DNA from: Falsochrobactrum shanghaiense
GTDB taxonomy: Bacteria > Pseudomonadota > Alphaproteobacteria > Rhizobiales > Rhizobiaceae
Assembly (NCBI RefSeq): GCF_003149535.1
Contig: NZ_QGDB01000002.1
Span: 558,001-622,000, forward strand
Direction of reading: 5' to 3'
Length of the DNA: 64,000 bases
Below, in pieces: positions 35,826 to 45,093 of the stretch. Under the pieces are notes generated by a model. The model saw nothing but the letters and a program-made list of their open reading frames with translations, was not told where the DNA came from and searched no databases. A program made the translations under genes and the position numbers. How positions within the stretch are numbered: position 1 is the first letter of the stretch; every line of letters begins with the position of its first letter.

Positions 35826-36023
35826 GTCGTCCTCCACAGAACAGCCCCACGCAACCCCATTGTGCGCAAACCCACCGTGCGCGCGCAAGTGGTAGATGGT
35901 CAAGCGGCCTGTAGATCGAGAGAAAGGCTCGCCGCCTGCCCCCTGCAAGGATGATGCCTTGCTCTTTGTAAAGGCGGCAGATAGCCTGATGTTGAAAGTC
36001 ATGTTGAGATCGCGAGGGCGCTG

Positions 36024-36482
36024 ATGAGTCTGGAATCTGTAAAGGCGTTTTTCGCAAACAAGGCGCCAGAGATTGAAGTTATCGAATTGCCGACCAGCAC
36101 CGCCACGGTCGCTCTGGCGGCGCAGGCTCACGGTGTGGAACCCGGCCAGATCGCCAAAACCCTTTCCATCGCGGCAAAGGAACAGACGATACTCATCGTC
36201 ACACGGGGCGACGCGCGCATCGATAATCGCAAGTTCAAGGACCATTTTGGCACAAAGCCGCGCATGCTCGATGCAGAAAGCGTATTAAGCCAGACCAGCC
36301 ATCCGGTGGGCGGCGTCTGCCCGTTTGGATTGCCAAGCCCCCTGCCCGTCTATTGCGATCTTTCATTGAAAAGCTTCGATGAAGTGGTGCCCGCAGCAGG
36401 CGCAACCAATAGCGCCGTGCGCATTTCGCCTGACCATATGGCCGAACTTGTCGCCGCTAAATGGATCGATGTTTGCCAATAA
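36024..36482 (+). CDS. YbaK/EbsC-family aminoacyl-tRNA deacylase
   Basis: A 152-residue protein of the YbaK/ProX editing superfamily, which hydrolyses mischarged aminoacyl-tRNAs. Motifs are IAKTLSIAAKEQTILIVTRG, then DNRKFKDHFGTKPRMLDAES and HPVGGVCPFGLPSPLPVYCD. Which mischarged tRNA (Cys-, Ala- or other) it corrects cannot be read from sequence. It is upstream of rirA on the same strand but with its own 213-base gap containing iron boxes. Confidence 0.88.
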   Translation: MSLESVKAFFANKAPEIEVIELPTSTATVALAAQAHGVEPGQIAKTLSIAAKEQTILIVTRGDARIDNRKFKDHFGTKPRMLDAESVLSQTSHPVGGVCPFGLPSPLPVYCDLSLKSFDEVVPAAGATNSAVRISPDHMAELVAAKWIDVCQ

Positions 36483-36513
36483 AAAGATAAAATGCTTTTT
36501 CGCCCTTTAAAGA

Positions 36514-36551
36514 TGAGAAAAGGCTTCATATATTTTAAGAATAGTTCTAAA
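36514..36551. promoter_or_regulatory. IRO box and ICE-like box upstream of rirA
   Basis: TGA-GAAAAGGCT-TCA at 36514-36528 is an exact TGA-N9-TCA, the core of the RirA-recognised IRO box. TTAAGAA-TAG-TTCTAAA at 36535-36551 differs at one position from the Irr ICE consensus TTTAGAAnnnTTCTAAA. The pair suggests rirA is autoregulated and also under Irr control. Confidence 0.65.
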
Positions 36552-36695
36552 GTGGAATCAGAGTCTACCATAGTCCAAATTCCGGGCTTGATACCCGGTA
36601 TAGCAGAGCGATCATGAGCCGGACCGGAGAGCGAGCTTTCTGGACTTGTCACCGCAAAGCCGGAAAGATTTGGCAGATGCTGAAAGGAATATTCA

Positions 36696-37157
36696 ATGCG
36701 CCTTACCCGTCAGACGAATTATGCCATTCGAATGCTCATGTATTGTGCCGCCAATGATGAAAAGCTAAGCCGCGTACCGGAAATCGCCCGTGCTTATGGC
36801 GTTTCAGAACTGTTTCTGTTCAAAATTCTTCAGCCCCTCGTCGGCAATGGCCTGATTGAAACCATACGCGGGCGAAATGGCGGTATTCGGCTCGGACGTG
36901 AAGCCAAGGATATTTCGCTGTTTGATGTCGTGCGTGTGACCGAAGAAAACTTCGCCATGGCGGAATGCTTTGAGAATGACGCCTCGGACTGCCCGCTCGT
37001 GAATAGCTGTGCGCTTAATTCATCACTGCGTGAAGCGCTGAACGCCTTCTTTGCGGTTTTGATGAAATATAGCATCGCCGATATGGTCAAGGCGCGCCCA
37101 AATGTGCGCGCCTTGCTCGGCATCGATGAACCCGAAGCCGAACGGCTGGTGGGCTAA
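36696..37157 (+). CDS. rirA: iron-responsive Rrf2-family regulator RirA
   Basis: A 153-residue Fe-S regulator that represses iron-uptake genes of Hyphomicrobiales when iron is plentiful. The Rrf2 HTH (LSRVPEIARAYGVSELFLFK, then ILQPLVGNGLIETIRGRNGG) is followed by the three cluster cysteines C91, C99 and C105, at the positions known for RirA. It lies beside the heme-uptake locus it is expected to control. Its stop codon falls within the start of the 171-bp repeat at 37154. Confidence 0.95.
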   Translation: MRLTRQTNYAIRMLMYCAANDEKLSRVPEIARAYGVSELFLFKILQPLVGNGLIETIRGRNGGIRLGREAKDISLFDVVRVTEENFAMAECFENDASDCPLVNSCALNSSLREALNAFFAVLMKYSIADMVKARPNVRALLGIDEPEAERLVG

Positions 37158-37324
37158 AGTGTGTCGCGATCTTTCAGATTCGCTCCTTACGCTTTCAGTT
37201 TTTGTTTTAACGCGCATCTTTTCCGAAAACCGTTTCACACTTTTCGGGATGCGCTTTAAGTTGTTGTTTTAACGCATGTCGTTATCCCGAAACCGGTTCC
37301 CACTTTCGGGCGACATGCTTTAGA
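37154..37324. repeat. 171-bp palindromic repeat, copy A (Bru-RS-like)
   Basis: The sequence from CTAAAGTGTGTCGCGATC to GACATGCTTTAGA recurs at 44109-44279 with the same length and about five differences. It contains two palindromic modules (around CGCATCTTTTCCGAAAACC... and CATGTCGTTATCCCGAAACC...). It resembles the Bru-RS intergenic repeats of Brucella, a match I infer from memory of the family. Confidence 0.85.
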
Positions 37325-37343
37325 CAGATATACCGTTCAGCCC

Positions 37344-38147
37344 TCATTCCGCCGCAGCACTATAGGCAGACTGCGGCAGAATGAAAGGAATACCGCGCGC
37401 TGGCGGCACGCCGACCTTCAACGAACATTCATAGACGCGCTCAAGCCGGTCATCGGTGAGCGCTTCCTCGGGCATGCCGATCGTATCAAGATGCCCCTTA
37501 TGCATGACAGCGACGCTATCCGCGAACATGGCTGTCAGATTGAGATCATGCAAAATCGCAATCACCCCGCCACCGGCTGCCGCGAATTTACGAGCAATCT
37601 CCATGACCACGATCTGGTGTTTTATATCGAGGCTTGAAATCGGCTCATCAAGCAGGAGATAGCGCGGCCTACCGTCGACAACCGGCTTCCAGACCTGACA
37701 CAAGACACGGGCAAGCTGTACGCGCTGCTGCTCGCCGCCGGAAAGTTCCTGATAGTATCTGCCGCTGAAGCCTCCCAGATCCACCATCTGCAAGGCGAGG
37801 TCGGGAAGGCGTTCCTGCTCTTGTGCCGACACGCCGCTAAACCCGCCCGTCAGGCCTATCCGCACGACTTCACGCACTGTGAAGGGAAAGGAAAGCGCAT
37901 TGGCTTGCGGCAGGACGGCACGCCGCGCCGCCATTTTCCACGGCTTGATATTCCTGAAATTCTCACCATCGAGGCTGGCCGATCCCGTATAAGGCAGGTC
38001 GCCCGAAAGTGCGCGCAAAAGCGTCGTTTTTCCTGAACCGTTAGGGCCAACGATTGCAGTCACCTTTCGGGGATGCGCCACGAAGTTCACATCTTCGATG
38101 ATCGTCTTGCCGCCAATGACAACGCCCAAGGCATTTGTTTCAATCAT
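37344..38147 (-). CDS. hmuV: heme ABC transporter ATPase HmuV
   Basis: A 267-residue ABC ATPase powering heme import. Walker A is AIVGPNGSGKTTLLRALSGD, signature ELSGGEQQRVQLARVLCQVW, Walker B YLLLDEPISSLD, switch His LHDLNLTAMFADS. The frame opens at 38213, but the Met at 38147 (MIETNALGVV) follows a GAGGCG site and sits 10 bases after the hmuU stop. Last gene of hemP-hmuS-T-U-V. Confidence 0.95.
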   Translation of the reverse strand: MIETNALGVVIGGKTIIEDVNFVAHPRKVTAIVGPNGSGKTTLLRALSGDLPYTGSASLDGENFRNIKPWKMAARRAVLPQANALSFPFTVREVVRIGLTGGFSGVSAQEQERLPDLALQMVDLGGFSGRYYQELSGGEQQRVQLARVLCQVWKPVVDGRPRYLLLDEPISSLDIKHQIVVMEIARKFAAAGGGVIAILHDLNLTAMFADSVAVMHKGHLDTIGMPEEALTDDRLERVYECSLKVGVPPARGIPFILPQSAYSAAAE

Positions 38148-38157
38148 CTTATTCGCC

Positions 38158-39276
38158 TCACAGGTCCAGAACGCCGCGCTGGCGCAGCAATATCCAGAGG
38201 AAGAACGGTGCACCGCAAACGGCGGTTATAATGCCGATGGGCAATTCGGCGGGCGCCACGATCGTCCGGCTGACAGCATCGGCAAGCAGGAGCATGATCG
38301 CTCCCAACAGTGCCGAGGCAGGCAGCAAATAACGATGGTCCGGGCCGATGCTCAGCCGCAGCATATGCGGCACCACGATGCCAATGAAGCCGATTCCGCC
38401 TGAAATAGCCACCGTTGCGCCGACAGCCGCCGCAACCGTCACGATGGAGACATGCTTGATGCGCTGAACAGGGATGCCAAGATGGCCCGCCGCAGCCTCC
38501 CCGAGCGCCAGGGCATTCAGGCCGCGCGCCAGAAAAGGCGTTGCAACGAGCACGGCCGCAATAATGGGCCCGGCGGTTGCAATCTTGGTCCATGTGGCGC
38601 CTGCCAGCGAGCCAAGGCCCCAGAAAGTCAGATCGCGCAGCTGACGGTCATCGGAAACATATACCAGCGCGCCCGTCGCGGCGCCCGCCAGCGCACCAAG
38701 CGCGATGCCTGCCAGAAGCATGGTTGCTACGGAAGTCCGCCCGCGACGCGTCGCCACCCGATAAAGGAGCATCGTCGTAACAAGCCCGCTGAGAAAGGCT
38801 GCGACAGGCAAGGCGAAAATACCCAGCATTCCATAAATGGGGGCAAGTATGGTGCCGCCCAGAACGATCATCGATACAGCGCCCAGCCCCGCCCCCGCGG
38901 AAACGCCGACCAGCCCCGGATCAGCCAGAGGGTTGCGAAACAGACCCTGCATGACTGCGCCCGACACCGCCAGCGCCGCACCCACCAGCACTCCCATGAC
39001 GATACGAGGGAAACGGATTTCCATAATTATCAGATGGTCGCGGCGAAAGGTTTCAAAGCTGTCCTGAGTGCCAAAAATCAGAGCGCGCAGGACACTCAGC
39101 GCCGACGCATCGGATGCCCCTGCCGTCAGGCTGAACAATCCCGTCAGGCAAAGGGCAATTGCCAAGACCACGATGGCAAGGCGCGCCCGTGCCGAACGGT
39201 CTCCGACATGGAAAGCCCTGGCTTGATCACGCATGACAGAATTTCCTGATTCCGCCACGCGGGTCTGGCTGTTCAT
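38158..39276 (-). CDS. hmuU: heme ABC transporter permease HmuU
   Basis: A 372-residue FecCD-family permease with about ten helices. Signatures include the family block RFPRIVMGVLVGAALAVSGA, then VMQGLFRNPLADPGLVGVSA, and the C-terminal GIGFIGIVVPHMLRLSIGPD. The N-terminal 30 residues are an extra cytoplasmic segment; a start at the internal Met 15 is possible. It is between hmuT and hmuV. Confidence 0.94.
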   Translation of the reverse strand: MNSQTRVAESGNSVMRDQARAFHVGDRSARARLAIVVLAIALCLTGLFSLTAGASDASALSVLRALIFGTQDSFETFRRDHLIIMEIRFPRIVMGVLVGAALAVSGAVMQGLFRNPLADPGLVGVSAGAGLGAVSMIVLGGTILAPIYGMLGIFALPVAAFLSGLVTTMLLYRVATRRGRTSVATMLLAGIALGALAGAATGALVYVSDDRQLRDLTFWGLGSLAGATWTKIATAGPIIAAVLVATPFLARGLNALALGEAAAGHLGIPVQRIKHVSIVTVAAAVGATVAISGGIGFIGIVVPHMLRLSIGPDHRYLLPASALLGAIMLLLADAVSRTIVAPAELPIGIITAVCGAPFFLWILLRQRGVLDL

Positions 39277-39411
39277 TACGGTATTCCTTAGTGGAGCGGT
39301 TTTTGTTTAAGGAAAAACACCAAAACCGCTTTTCAAGTCTTTGTTTTATCGTATTGTCCGACGCAGGATCGGCCCCGGCATCTGCTGGAAACGCTCCATG
39401 CCCAGACGAAG

Positions 39412-40293
39412 CTATTGCACGGCTTGCTCACCATAAAGCTTCTGAGAAAGCTCACGACTTGCAGCACCGGTACGCGGCCCGAAGCCCAGCAGATACAATG
39501 AATCCATCTGAATGATATTTCCGCTTCTCCCGGCTGGCGTATTTGCGAGAAGAGGGTTTTTCAGCAATTCATCCTTCAGCACGCTGTCCTTGCCGATGTC
39601 CATTATGAGAATTGCGTCCGGGGCGGCTTGTTCGATGGCTTCATCGGTCAACTGCTTGTAGCCCTGATAGGCGTCGATGGCATTGACGCCGCCGGCAAGG
39701 GTTATGATGCCATTTGCACCCGTTCCCGTTCCCGACGCCGTAAAGCGTCCGCCTTGCGCGGAAATGATGAACAAGACGCGTTTACGCGGATTTTGATTGG
39801 CTGCGATCCTGGCTGCTGCCTCAAGATCGCGCGCAACATCGTCAGCCAGCGCCTTGGCCTTGCTTTCCAGCCCGAGCGCCTTGCCAACAATCTCGATTTT
39901 ACGGATCACGCTCTCGCCGGTATGATCATCCGGAACGACCACCATCGGCACGGAGGCTTTTTCGAGAACCTGCAAGGTTTCCGGAGGGCCGCTGCCTTCC
40001 AGAAGCAGGATGCCGCTGGGATTGACCCCAAGCACACCTTCCGGCGAAAGACGACGCATATAGCCGACGTCCATCAGTTTTGCCGTTTCTTCAGGATAGG
40101 TGCTGGTCTCGTCGCGCGCGACCAGCATGTCGCCAGCACCCAGTGCATAGACGATTTCCGTCAGCGAACCGCCGACGGAAACAATACGTGACGTGTCCGG
40201 CAATCTGTCGACCGTATCGGCACGGGCTCCGACGGCAAACAGAAGCGACGCAGACATGAATGCAAGGACCGTAAAGTCGTGGATACGTAACAT
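39412..40293 (-). CDS. hmuT: periplasmic heme-binding protein HmuT
   Basis: A 293-residue periplasmic protein passing heme to HmuUV. The signal peptide (MLRIHDFTVLAFMSASLLFA) is cleaved after ARA at about residue 24. The heme-binding Tyr region is VSVGGSLTEIVYALGAGDML, and RDETSTYPEET is typical of the family. The start at 40293 lies 20 bases after the hmuS stop; the longer frame overlaps hmuS and lacks a signal peptide. A 135-base gap with a GCGGTTTTTG hairpin repeat separates it from hmuU. Confidence 0.94.
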   Translation of the reverse strand: MLRIHDFTVLAFMSASLLFAVGARADTVDRLPDTSRIVSVGGSLTEIVYALGAGDMLVARDETSTYPEETAKLMDVGYMRRLSPEGVLGVNPSGILLLEGSGPPETLQVLEKASVPMVVVPDDHTGESVIRKIEIVGKALGLESKAKALADDVARDLEAAARIAANQNPRKRVLFIISAQGGRFTASGTGTGANGIITLAGGVNAIDAYQGYKQLTDEAIEQAAPDAILIMDIGKDSVLKDELLKNPLLANTPAGRSGNIIQMDSLYLLGFGPRTGAASRELSQKLYGEQAVQ

Positions 40294-40312
40294 GGCAGTT
40301 GGCTCAGCCCCT

Positions 40313-41389
40313 TTACGCAGCGCTCGACTGTGGAAGACGCGGGAGGTTTTCAGCAACGACACGCCAATCGGCCAGCTCCGTCTCCCCCTCATGACGCTCA
40401 CCAAAGAACTGGATAATCAGTTCACCCTTGGCATTATATGCCTCCAGCGACGTGACATGACCATCCTTTGTCGGCTTGCGCACCACCCATACATCCGCGA
40501 TGTGGTCCGCGCGCAAATGCAGATGGAATGTCGGATCAAGCACATTCAGCCATGGCCCCATCATTTTGATCTCATGGATCGGGCCGGTGTGAATCTGGAT
40601 ACAGCCGCGGCTGCCGACGAAACACATGATCGAAAGCTCTTCCTGAATCGCATGCCGCATCATGGCTTCGACCGAGGACGTGTCCACGCGCCACGCGAAA
40701 TCATTCCCCGCAAGATGCACCGCCTGATAGCGCTCCAGTCCGAAATCCTTCAGGAGTCCGACGAATTGATGAACATCGGTGAGTTTGCTCCAGCGCTGGC
40801 GGAAGGCAGCGGTATCAACCAATGACGTATCGACCTTTGCTTTTGCAGCGGCAGGCGGCGTGATTTCAATGCTGGGCGTCTGGTCATCAAGCAGAAGCTC
40901 GCTTACCAGCTCTTCATAGGCTTCGACATTTGAAGCGGGCCGCAGATGTATCTTGTGAACCGCCTCTCCGGCTGCATCGAAAAACTGCAGGCTGCGGCGG
41001 ATATGCTCGCCATCATACTTGGCGACAGCAAAGCCATGCACCCAATGTTTCGGGAAAATACGCAGATCGATCTGCTTGCCCAGCGCTATGGATGCGTGCT
41101 GGTTGAAACCGGTTTTTTCAAATGGGCCGATTTTCTCATGGACCGCGCTTTCATTGCGCGTAAGCGTCATCACCTCACCTAGAGACGGCGCAGATTTAAG
41201 CAATGCTTCAACATCGGCACGGATGCGGCGGGCAGAAATTGCCGAAGTCTCATCCATACCGCAATGGGCCGCTATGAAATCAGCTTCGGATATAGCAAGA
41301 CTCTGCGCAAAGTCTCGCTCACGCATTTTCGGGTTATCCGCCCGTGCCTGGATAATTTGCTCTGGGGAGGGCCTGGTCTGGGTCGTCAT
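40313..41389 (-). CDS. hmuS: hemin-degrading/heme-carrier factor HmuS (HemS family)
   Basis: A 358-residue cytosolic protein with two HemS repeats that receives heme from the importer and delivers or degrades it. Repeat one contains ALGKQIDLRIFPKHWVHGFA, repeat two MCFVGSRGCIQIHTGPIHEI and WLNVLDPTFHLHLRADHIAD. Length is normal. It starts 10 bases after the hemP stop and precedes hmuT. Confidence 0.93.
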   Translation of the reverse strand: MTTQTRPSPEQIIQARADNPKMRERDFAQSLAISEADFIAAHCGMDETSAISARRIRADVEALLKSAPSLGEVMTLTRNESAVHEKIGPFEKTGFNQHASIALGKQIDLRIFPKHWVHGFAVAKYDGEHIRRSLQFFDAAGEAVHKIHLRPASNVEAYEELVSELLLDDQTPSIEITPPAAAKAKVDTSLVDTAAFRQRWSKLTDVHQFVGLLKDFGLERYQAVHLAGNDFAWRVDTSSVEAMMRHAIQEELSIMCFVGSRGCIQIHTGPIHEIKMMGPWLNVLDPTFHLHLRADHIADVWVVRKPTKDGHVTSLEAYNAKGELIIQFFGERHEGETELADWRVVAENLPRLPQSSAA

Positions 41390-41399
41390 CTATATCTGC

Positions 41400-41660
41400 C
41401 TATTTGTTCAGAATGAGCTTGCCTTGGCGGGTGATCCTGAGACGATAGAGCGAGCCGCCATGCTCTATCGCTACTTCGTGGGAGCCGTTGAACAGTTCCC
41501 GGCTACCATAGGTCTTGAGTTTGGGTTCGAGCATGGAAGCGCGCGGACGCACTTCAATACGATTGTCAGCCTCCGAGCGTGACGGGCTTTCAGCAGCATG
41601 ATTTGCGGTGCGCTCTCGCGGCAACCGCACCTGCATGTCAATATGAATACGCCTGTTCAT
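41400..41660 (-). CDS. hemP: hemin uptake protein HemP/HmuP
   Basis: An 86-residue protein whose C-terminal 35 residues carry the HemP core (SRELFNGSHEVAIEHGGSLY, then RLRITRQGKLILNK). The HmuP member in rhizobia is a coactivator needed for expression of the heme receptor gene. The start at 41660 has AGGCAGGA upstream. It is the first gene of the hmu operon and divergent from bhuA, so it is well placed to act on the shared intergenic region. Confidence 0.9.
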   Translation of the reverse strand: MNRRIHIDMQVRLPRERTANHAAESPSRSEADNRIEVRPRASMLEPKLKTYGSRELFNGSHEVAIEHGGSLYRLRITRQGKLILNK

Positions 41661-41724
41661 TGTCCTGCCTCTGCACCGCTTCCAATCCACCAATAGTGAG
41701 CGGCTACTTGCCCGATTCATTAGT

Positions 41725-41739
41725 TGACAATAACACTCA
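41725..41739. promoter_or_regulatory. IRO box between hemP and bhuA
   Basis: TGA-CAATAACAC-TCA is an exact TGA-N9-TCA core, the RirA recognition pattern, in the 275-base divergent promoter region. It lies 65 bases upstream of hemP and about 200 upstream of bhuA, and could repress both when iron is high. The rest of the region shows no other motif I can name. Confidence 0.6.
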
Positions 41740-41935
41740 CATTTAATAATCACTGCATTACTGGATCAATCGAGTCAAGTTTAATTCTCGCTTTTTCCCG
41801 AGCAAGCCCGAAGGCCCGCCCTTCCAGCCAGCAAATCGTCCTCGGAAAGAGAGGACTCCATAACCATCTGATTTATTTTAGTTATCACGCCATTGGTGCG
41901 GGATATGTGCTTTGGCACGCAGGAGAGATAAGGCA

Positions 41936-43927
41936 ATGCGGGCAACAAACGGGCGTCACAAACTGGCATTTTTCGCGGGCACAGGACTCGCGGTTATTCT
42001 TTCTGCTTTAGCGCAGCAGGCGATCGCGCAGGAGCAGGCTGCGACAAGTGAAGGTGGCGTAGCCCTCAAGACGATCACAATCCGTCAGACACCCAGAACA
42101 CAGGAAACGCCCGCCCCGACCAGCACCGTTGATCGCCAGACGATCAATCGCTTTGGCGGAGCCAAAATCGATGATGTCCTGCGTTCTGAACCGGGTGTCT
42201 TTACATCCATAAATGCTTCCAACCCCGGCGTTGCGGTTAATATTCGCGGCTTCGAGGGATCGGGCCGTGTCAATATGCTGATTGACGGCGTACCGCAAAG
42301 CTATCGCAATACGGACCATAGCTCGGCTGGCTATTCCTATATCGACTCTAATCTGCTTGCTGACATCGACATTCAACGCGGCGCGGTAACGACTGAGCAG
42401 GGTGGCGCATTGGCGGGTAACGTGAATTTTCGCACGCTCGGAGTCGATGACATCTTGCTGGAGGGCAAGAACACCGGCGTTCTGGGGCGCGCGTCCTGGG
42501 GCAGCAACGGCACCGGCTTTTCTGAAATGCTTGCAGGGGCCGCTCGCGTGAATTCTCTCGGTCTTGCAGCAGCGATCAGCCGTCGTGATTCCAACGATTA
42601 CAAGAATGGCGACGGCGAAACCGTCGAAGAGACCGGACAGGAACTGACCTCGGGGCTGTTTAAAGCCGAATTCGGTTTTGGAGAGGATCACAAACTCACG
42701 CTTGGCGGCATTTTATATAATAACCATTACGGTACGTATCAGGCAGGTTTTGGCGGCAGAGCGACGATCTACGATATGTTCGTGCAGAACCGGACTTTCT
42801 TCGCGCAATATGGGTTTAACCCCTCCGATAACGACCTGCTTGATCTTAACGTCAATATTTACCGCAATGTGACCAACCAGAACTGGGGCGAAGGCACCGG
42901 CAGTTTCACAGGCCGGCAGGTCTCAACAGAGACAACGGGGCTAACCGCTTCGAACACGTCCCGATTTGCCTTTGGCGACGTTCTTGTCAGTTGGAAAAAC
43001 GGTTTCGAATATAATCATGACAATGCGGGCGGTAACAGTGTAGGCGTTAATCCTGTCGATGCCAATTCGGACAAGGCCGCTGTTTTTTCCGAAGCGACAT
43101 GGACCTACAACGCCTTGCAGGTCATCACCGGGCTTCGTTACGATCATTTCAAGCTTGAAAACGAAGACGGCTCCATATCGAACGACGATAGTGAACTCAG
43201 CCCGAAAGTTACAGTCGCCTACAATCTTACGGATTGGCTCCAGCCTTACGTGACCTATGCGCATTCCATGCGCACCCCGACCCTGCAAGAGACATTTCTT
43301 GGTGGCGTTGCCCATGCAGGGACCGGCATGATGCACGGCAATCCCGATTTGCGCCCCGAAAAGCAGCGCGGCTGGGAGTTCGGCGTCAACATCGCCCGTG
43401 ATGGAATTCTCACCGCCGAAGACGGGCTGCGGATCAAGGCGAATTATTACACCATGCGCGTGGAAGACTATATCACGCTCGCACCCGATTATAGTTCATT
43501 TGCCAATGTCGAAGGCACCTCGACCGTTAAAGGCTTCGAACTTGATGCGAGATATGATGCAGGCTTCGCCTTTGCCGGTATCGCCTATACGCATTCGAAG
43601 TCTGATCTGCCGGAGCAAAACTATCTGGGCGGCAATCAGTATCTGCCTGAAGACATCGTCACTGTTACCGCCGGAGCCCGCTTCTTCGAACGCAAGCTTG
43701 AGGCCGGTGCGCGCGTGCAGCACGTATCGAGCGGGAAGACGCTGGAGGGAGACGACAGCGATCCTTACACGCTGGTGGATCTGTTCGCGAAATACAAATT
43801 CACCGATACGGTCGATATGTCGTTTCAGGTGCTCAACGTCGCGGACGAAAGCTACACGCCTGCTCTAAGCATTTATGGCGGCGGGCGCGGCCGTACCTTC
43901 CTCGTGGCGACGCAGTTCCAGTTCTAA
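41936..43927 (+). CDS. bhuA: TonB-dependent heme receptor BhuA/HmuR
   Basis: A 663-residue outer-membrane receptor for heme. The signal peptide ends near AIAQEQ. It has a plug domain with TonB-box-like start (INRFGGAKIDDVLRSEPGVF, NIRGFEGSGRVNMLIDGVPQ) and a beta barrel ending in the aromatic FLVATQFQF. The FRAP/NPDL region of heme receptors is present as HSMRTPTLQETFLGGVAHAG followed by MMHGNPDLRPE. The ATG at 41936 follows GGAGAGATAAGG; the frame opens earlier at a TTG. It is divergent from hemP-hmuSTUV and is followed by the second 171-bp repeat. Confidence 0.95.
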   Translation: MRATNGRHKLAFFAGTGLAVILSALAQQAIAQEQAATSEGGVALKTITIRQTPRTQETPAPTSTVDRQTINRFGGAKIDDVLRSEPGVFTSINASNPGVAVNIRGFEGSGRVNMLIDGVPQSYRNTDHSSAGYSYIDSNLLADIDIQRGAVTTEQGGALAGNVNFRTLGVDDILLEGKNTGVLGRASWGSNGTGFSEMLAGAARVNSLGLAAAISRRDSNDYKNGDGETVEETGQELTSGLFKAEFGFGEDHKLTLGGILYNNHYGTYQAGFGGRATIYDMFVQNRTFFAQYGFNPSDNDLLDLNVNIYRNVTNQNWGEGTGSFTGRQVSTETTGLTASNTSRFAFGDVLVSWKNGFEYNHDNAGGNSVGVNPVDANSDKAAVFSEATWTYNALQVITGLRYDHFKLENEDGSISNDDSELSPKVTVAYNLTDWLQPYVTYAHSMRTPTLQETFLGGVAHAGTGMMHGNPDLRPEKQRGWEFGVNIARDGILTAEDGLRIKANYYTMRVEDYITLAPDYSSFANVEGTSTVKGFELDARYDAGFAFAGIAYTHSKSDLPEQNYLGGNQYLPEDIVTVTAGARFFERKLEAGARVQHVSSGKTLEGDDSDPYTLVDLFAKYKFTDTVDMSFQVLNVADESYTPALSIYGGGRGRTFLVATQFQF

Positions 43928-44108
43928 AAATTTCGGCAGGCACCTGCTTTTCGAAAACAATCGTCGCATCCAGAGGGACCAGCCATCTCTGACCGCGGCT
44001 TTGGTGTTCCGCTTGGATACGGCGCGGCGAATGCGGACCCTACCACCGCATTCGCCGGAATTTTGTTCCCATTCACCGGGACTTTCCTCGGCATCTATGC
44101 AATTGTCC

Positions 44109-44279
44109 CTAAAGCGTGTCGCGATCTTTCAGATTCGCTCCTTACGCTTTCAGTTTTTGTTTTAACGCGCATCTTTTCCGAAAACCGTTTCACACTTTTC
44201 GGGATGCGCTTTAAGTTTTTGTTTTTACGCATGTTGTTATCCCGAAACCGGTTCCCACTTACGGGCGACATGCTTTAGA
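44109..44279. repeat. 171-bp palindromic repeat, copy B (Bru-RS-like)
   Basis: A direct repeat of 37154-37324 with about five mismatches, in the 395-base gap between bhuA and bhuQ. A fragment of the first 25 bases recurs inverted at 46160-46184. The rest of this gap (43928-44108) shows nothing recognisable. Confidence 0.85.
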
Positions 44280-44322
44280 TAGCCAGCCTATAGCCAGCCC
44301 ATCTTCACAGAAAGGATCAGCA

Positions 44323-44637
44323 ATGTTTATCGCCATGAACCGCTTCAAGGTGAACATCGGATCGGAAGCCGATTTTGAAGCCGTGTGGAAAAACCGGGAT
44401 TCGCAGCTTGCCGAATTGCCGGGCTTTGAAACTTTCCATCTGCTGCGCGGCGCCACCAATGAAGAGGAAGGCTACACGCTTTATTCTTCACACACCGTCT
44501 GGCGCAATCGTGACGATTTCATCTTCTGGACCAGGTCCGAGCAGTTCCGCAATGCGCATCGCAATGCGGGAACCAACAAGTCGCTCTATGCCGGCCCACC
44601 GCAGTTCGAAGGTTTCGAGGCCATCGAAGGCATCTGA
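44323..44637 (+). CDS. bhuQ: heme-degrading monooxygenase, IsdG/BhuQ type
   Basis: A 104-residue ABM-fold protein (MFIAMNRFKVNIGSEADFEA, then VWKNRDSQLAELPGFETFHL) with the conserved Asn near the N-terminus, a Trp (WKNRD region) and His (SSHTVWRNRDDFIFWTRSEQ) seen in IsdG-type oxygenases. Such enzymes open imported heme to release iron. An AAAGGA site lies upstream. It is separated from bhuA by the repeat, and is the natural cytosolic endpoint of the uptake pathway encoded to its left. Confidence 0.88.
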   Translation: MFIAMNRFKVNIGSEADFEAVWKNRDSQLAELPGFETFHLLRGATNEEEGYTLYSSHTVWRNRDDFIFWTRSEQFRNAHRNAGTNKSLYAGPPQFEGFEAIEGI

Positions 44638-44768
44638 AAACCTCTTTCCAGAGCGTTTTCCACAAAGTGCGGCGAAATATCGCAACAAGCAAGAACAGGG
44701 CAAAATTTGTCCTGTTTCAAGCGGTGTAAATCGCCAATTAACCTTTAAAGATGGGTAGTTAACTCATA

Positions 44769-44785
44769 TTTAGAATAATTCTAAG
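44769..44785. promoter_or_regulatory. Irr ICE box upstream of bfd-bfr
   Basis: TTTAGAA-TAA-TTCTAAG matches the ICE consensus TTTAGAAnnnTTCTAAA at all but the last base. A second half-like copy, TTTTTAGAACGTTTC, begins about 10 bases later. It is in the 456-base gap before bfd, otherwise without a gene, and predicts iron- and heme-dependent Irr repression of the storage genes. Confidence 0.7.
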
Positions 44786-45093
44786 TTATTGATTTTTAGA
44801 ACGTTTCAAAAACATAAAATTTGACGAAACCGCCTCCAGTCGCCATAACCTGACTTAGCTTGGATAGTTTTAGAAAGTCTTGTCCAAGTCTACCTTTGAT
44901 GTTCGGGCCTTTACCCCCTGCAATTGGAGGAATACTTGTTCGGATCTGCGTGGATTAGCATCGATATGCAAATCGAATTGCACTCAAAATGCAGTTGTTT
45001 TGGCATTAATGCCCATAAAGAAAAGAACACCCCCCTCCGCACTGTGAATTCTGTTCTGTCACATCGCGTTGCAGATGCTGGAGTATACTGAGT

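Noticed and set aside
35826-36245. Long N-terminal extension of the GFA-family gene
   Set aside because: It overlaps the divergent ybaK gene and lacks family similarity; a ribosome site marks 35825.
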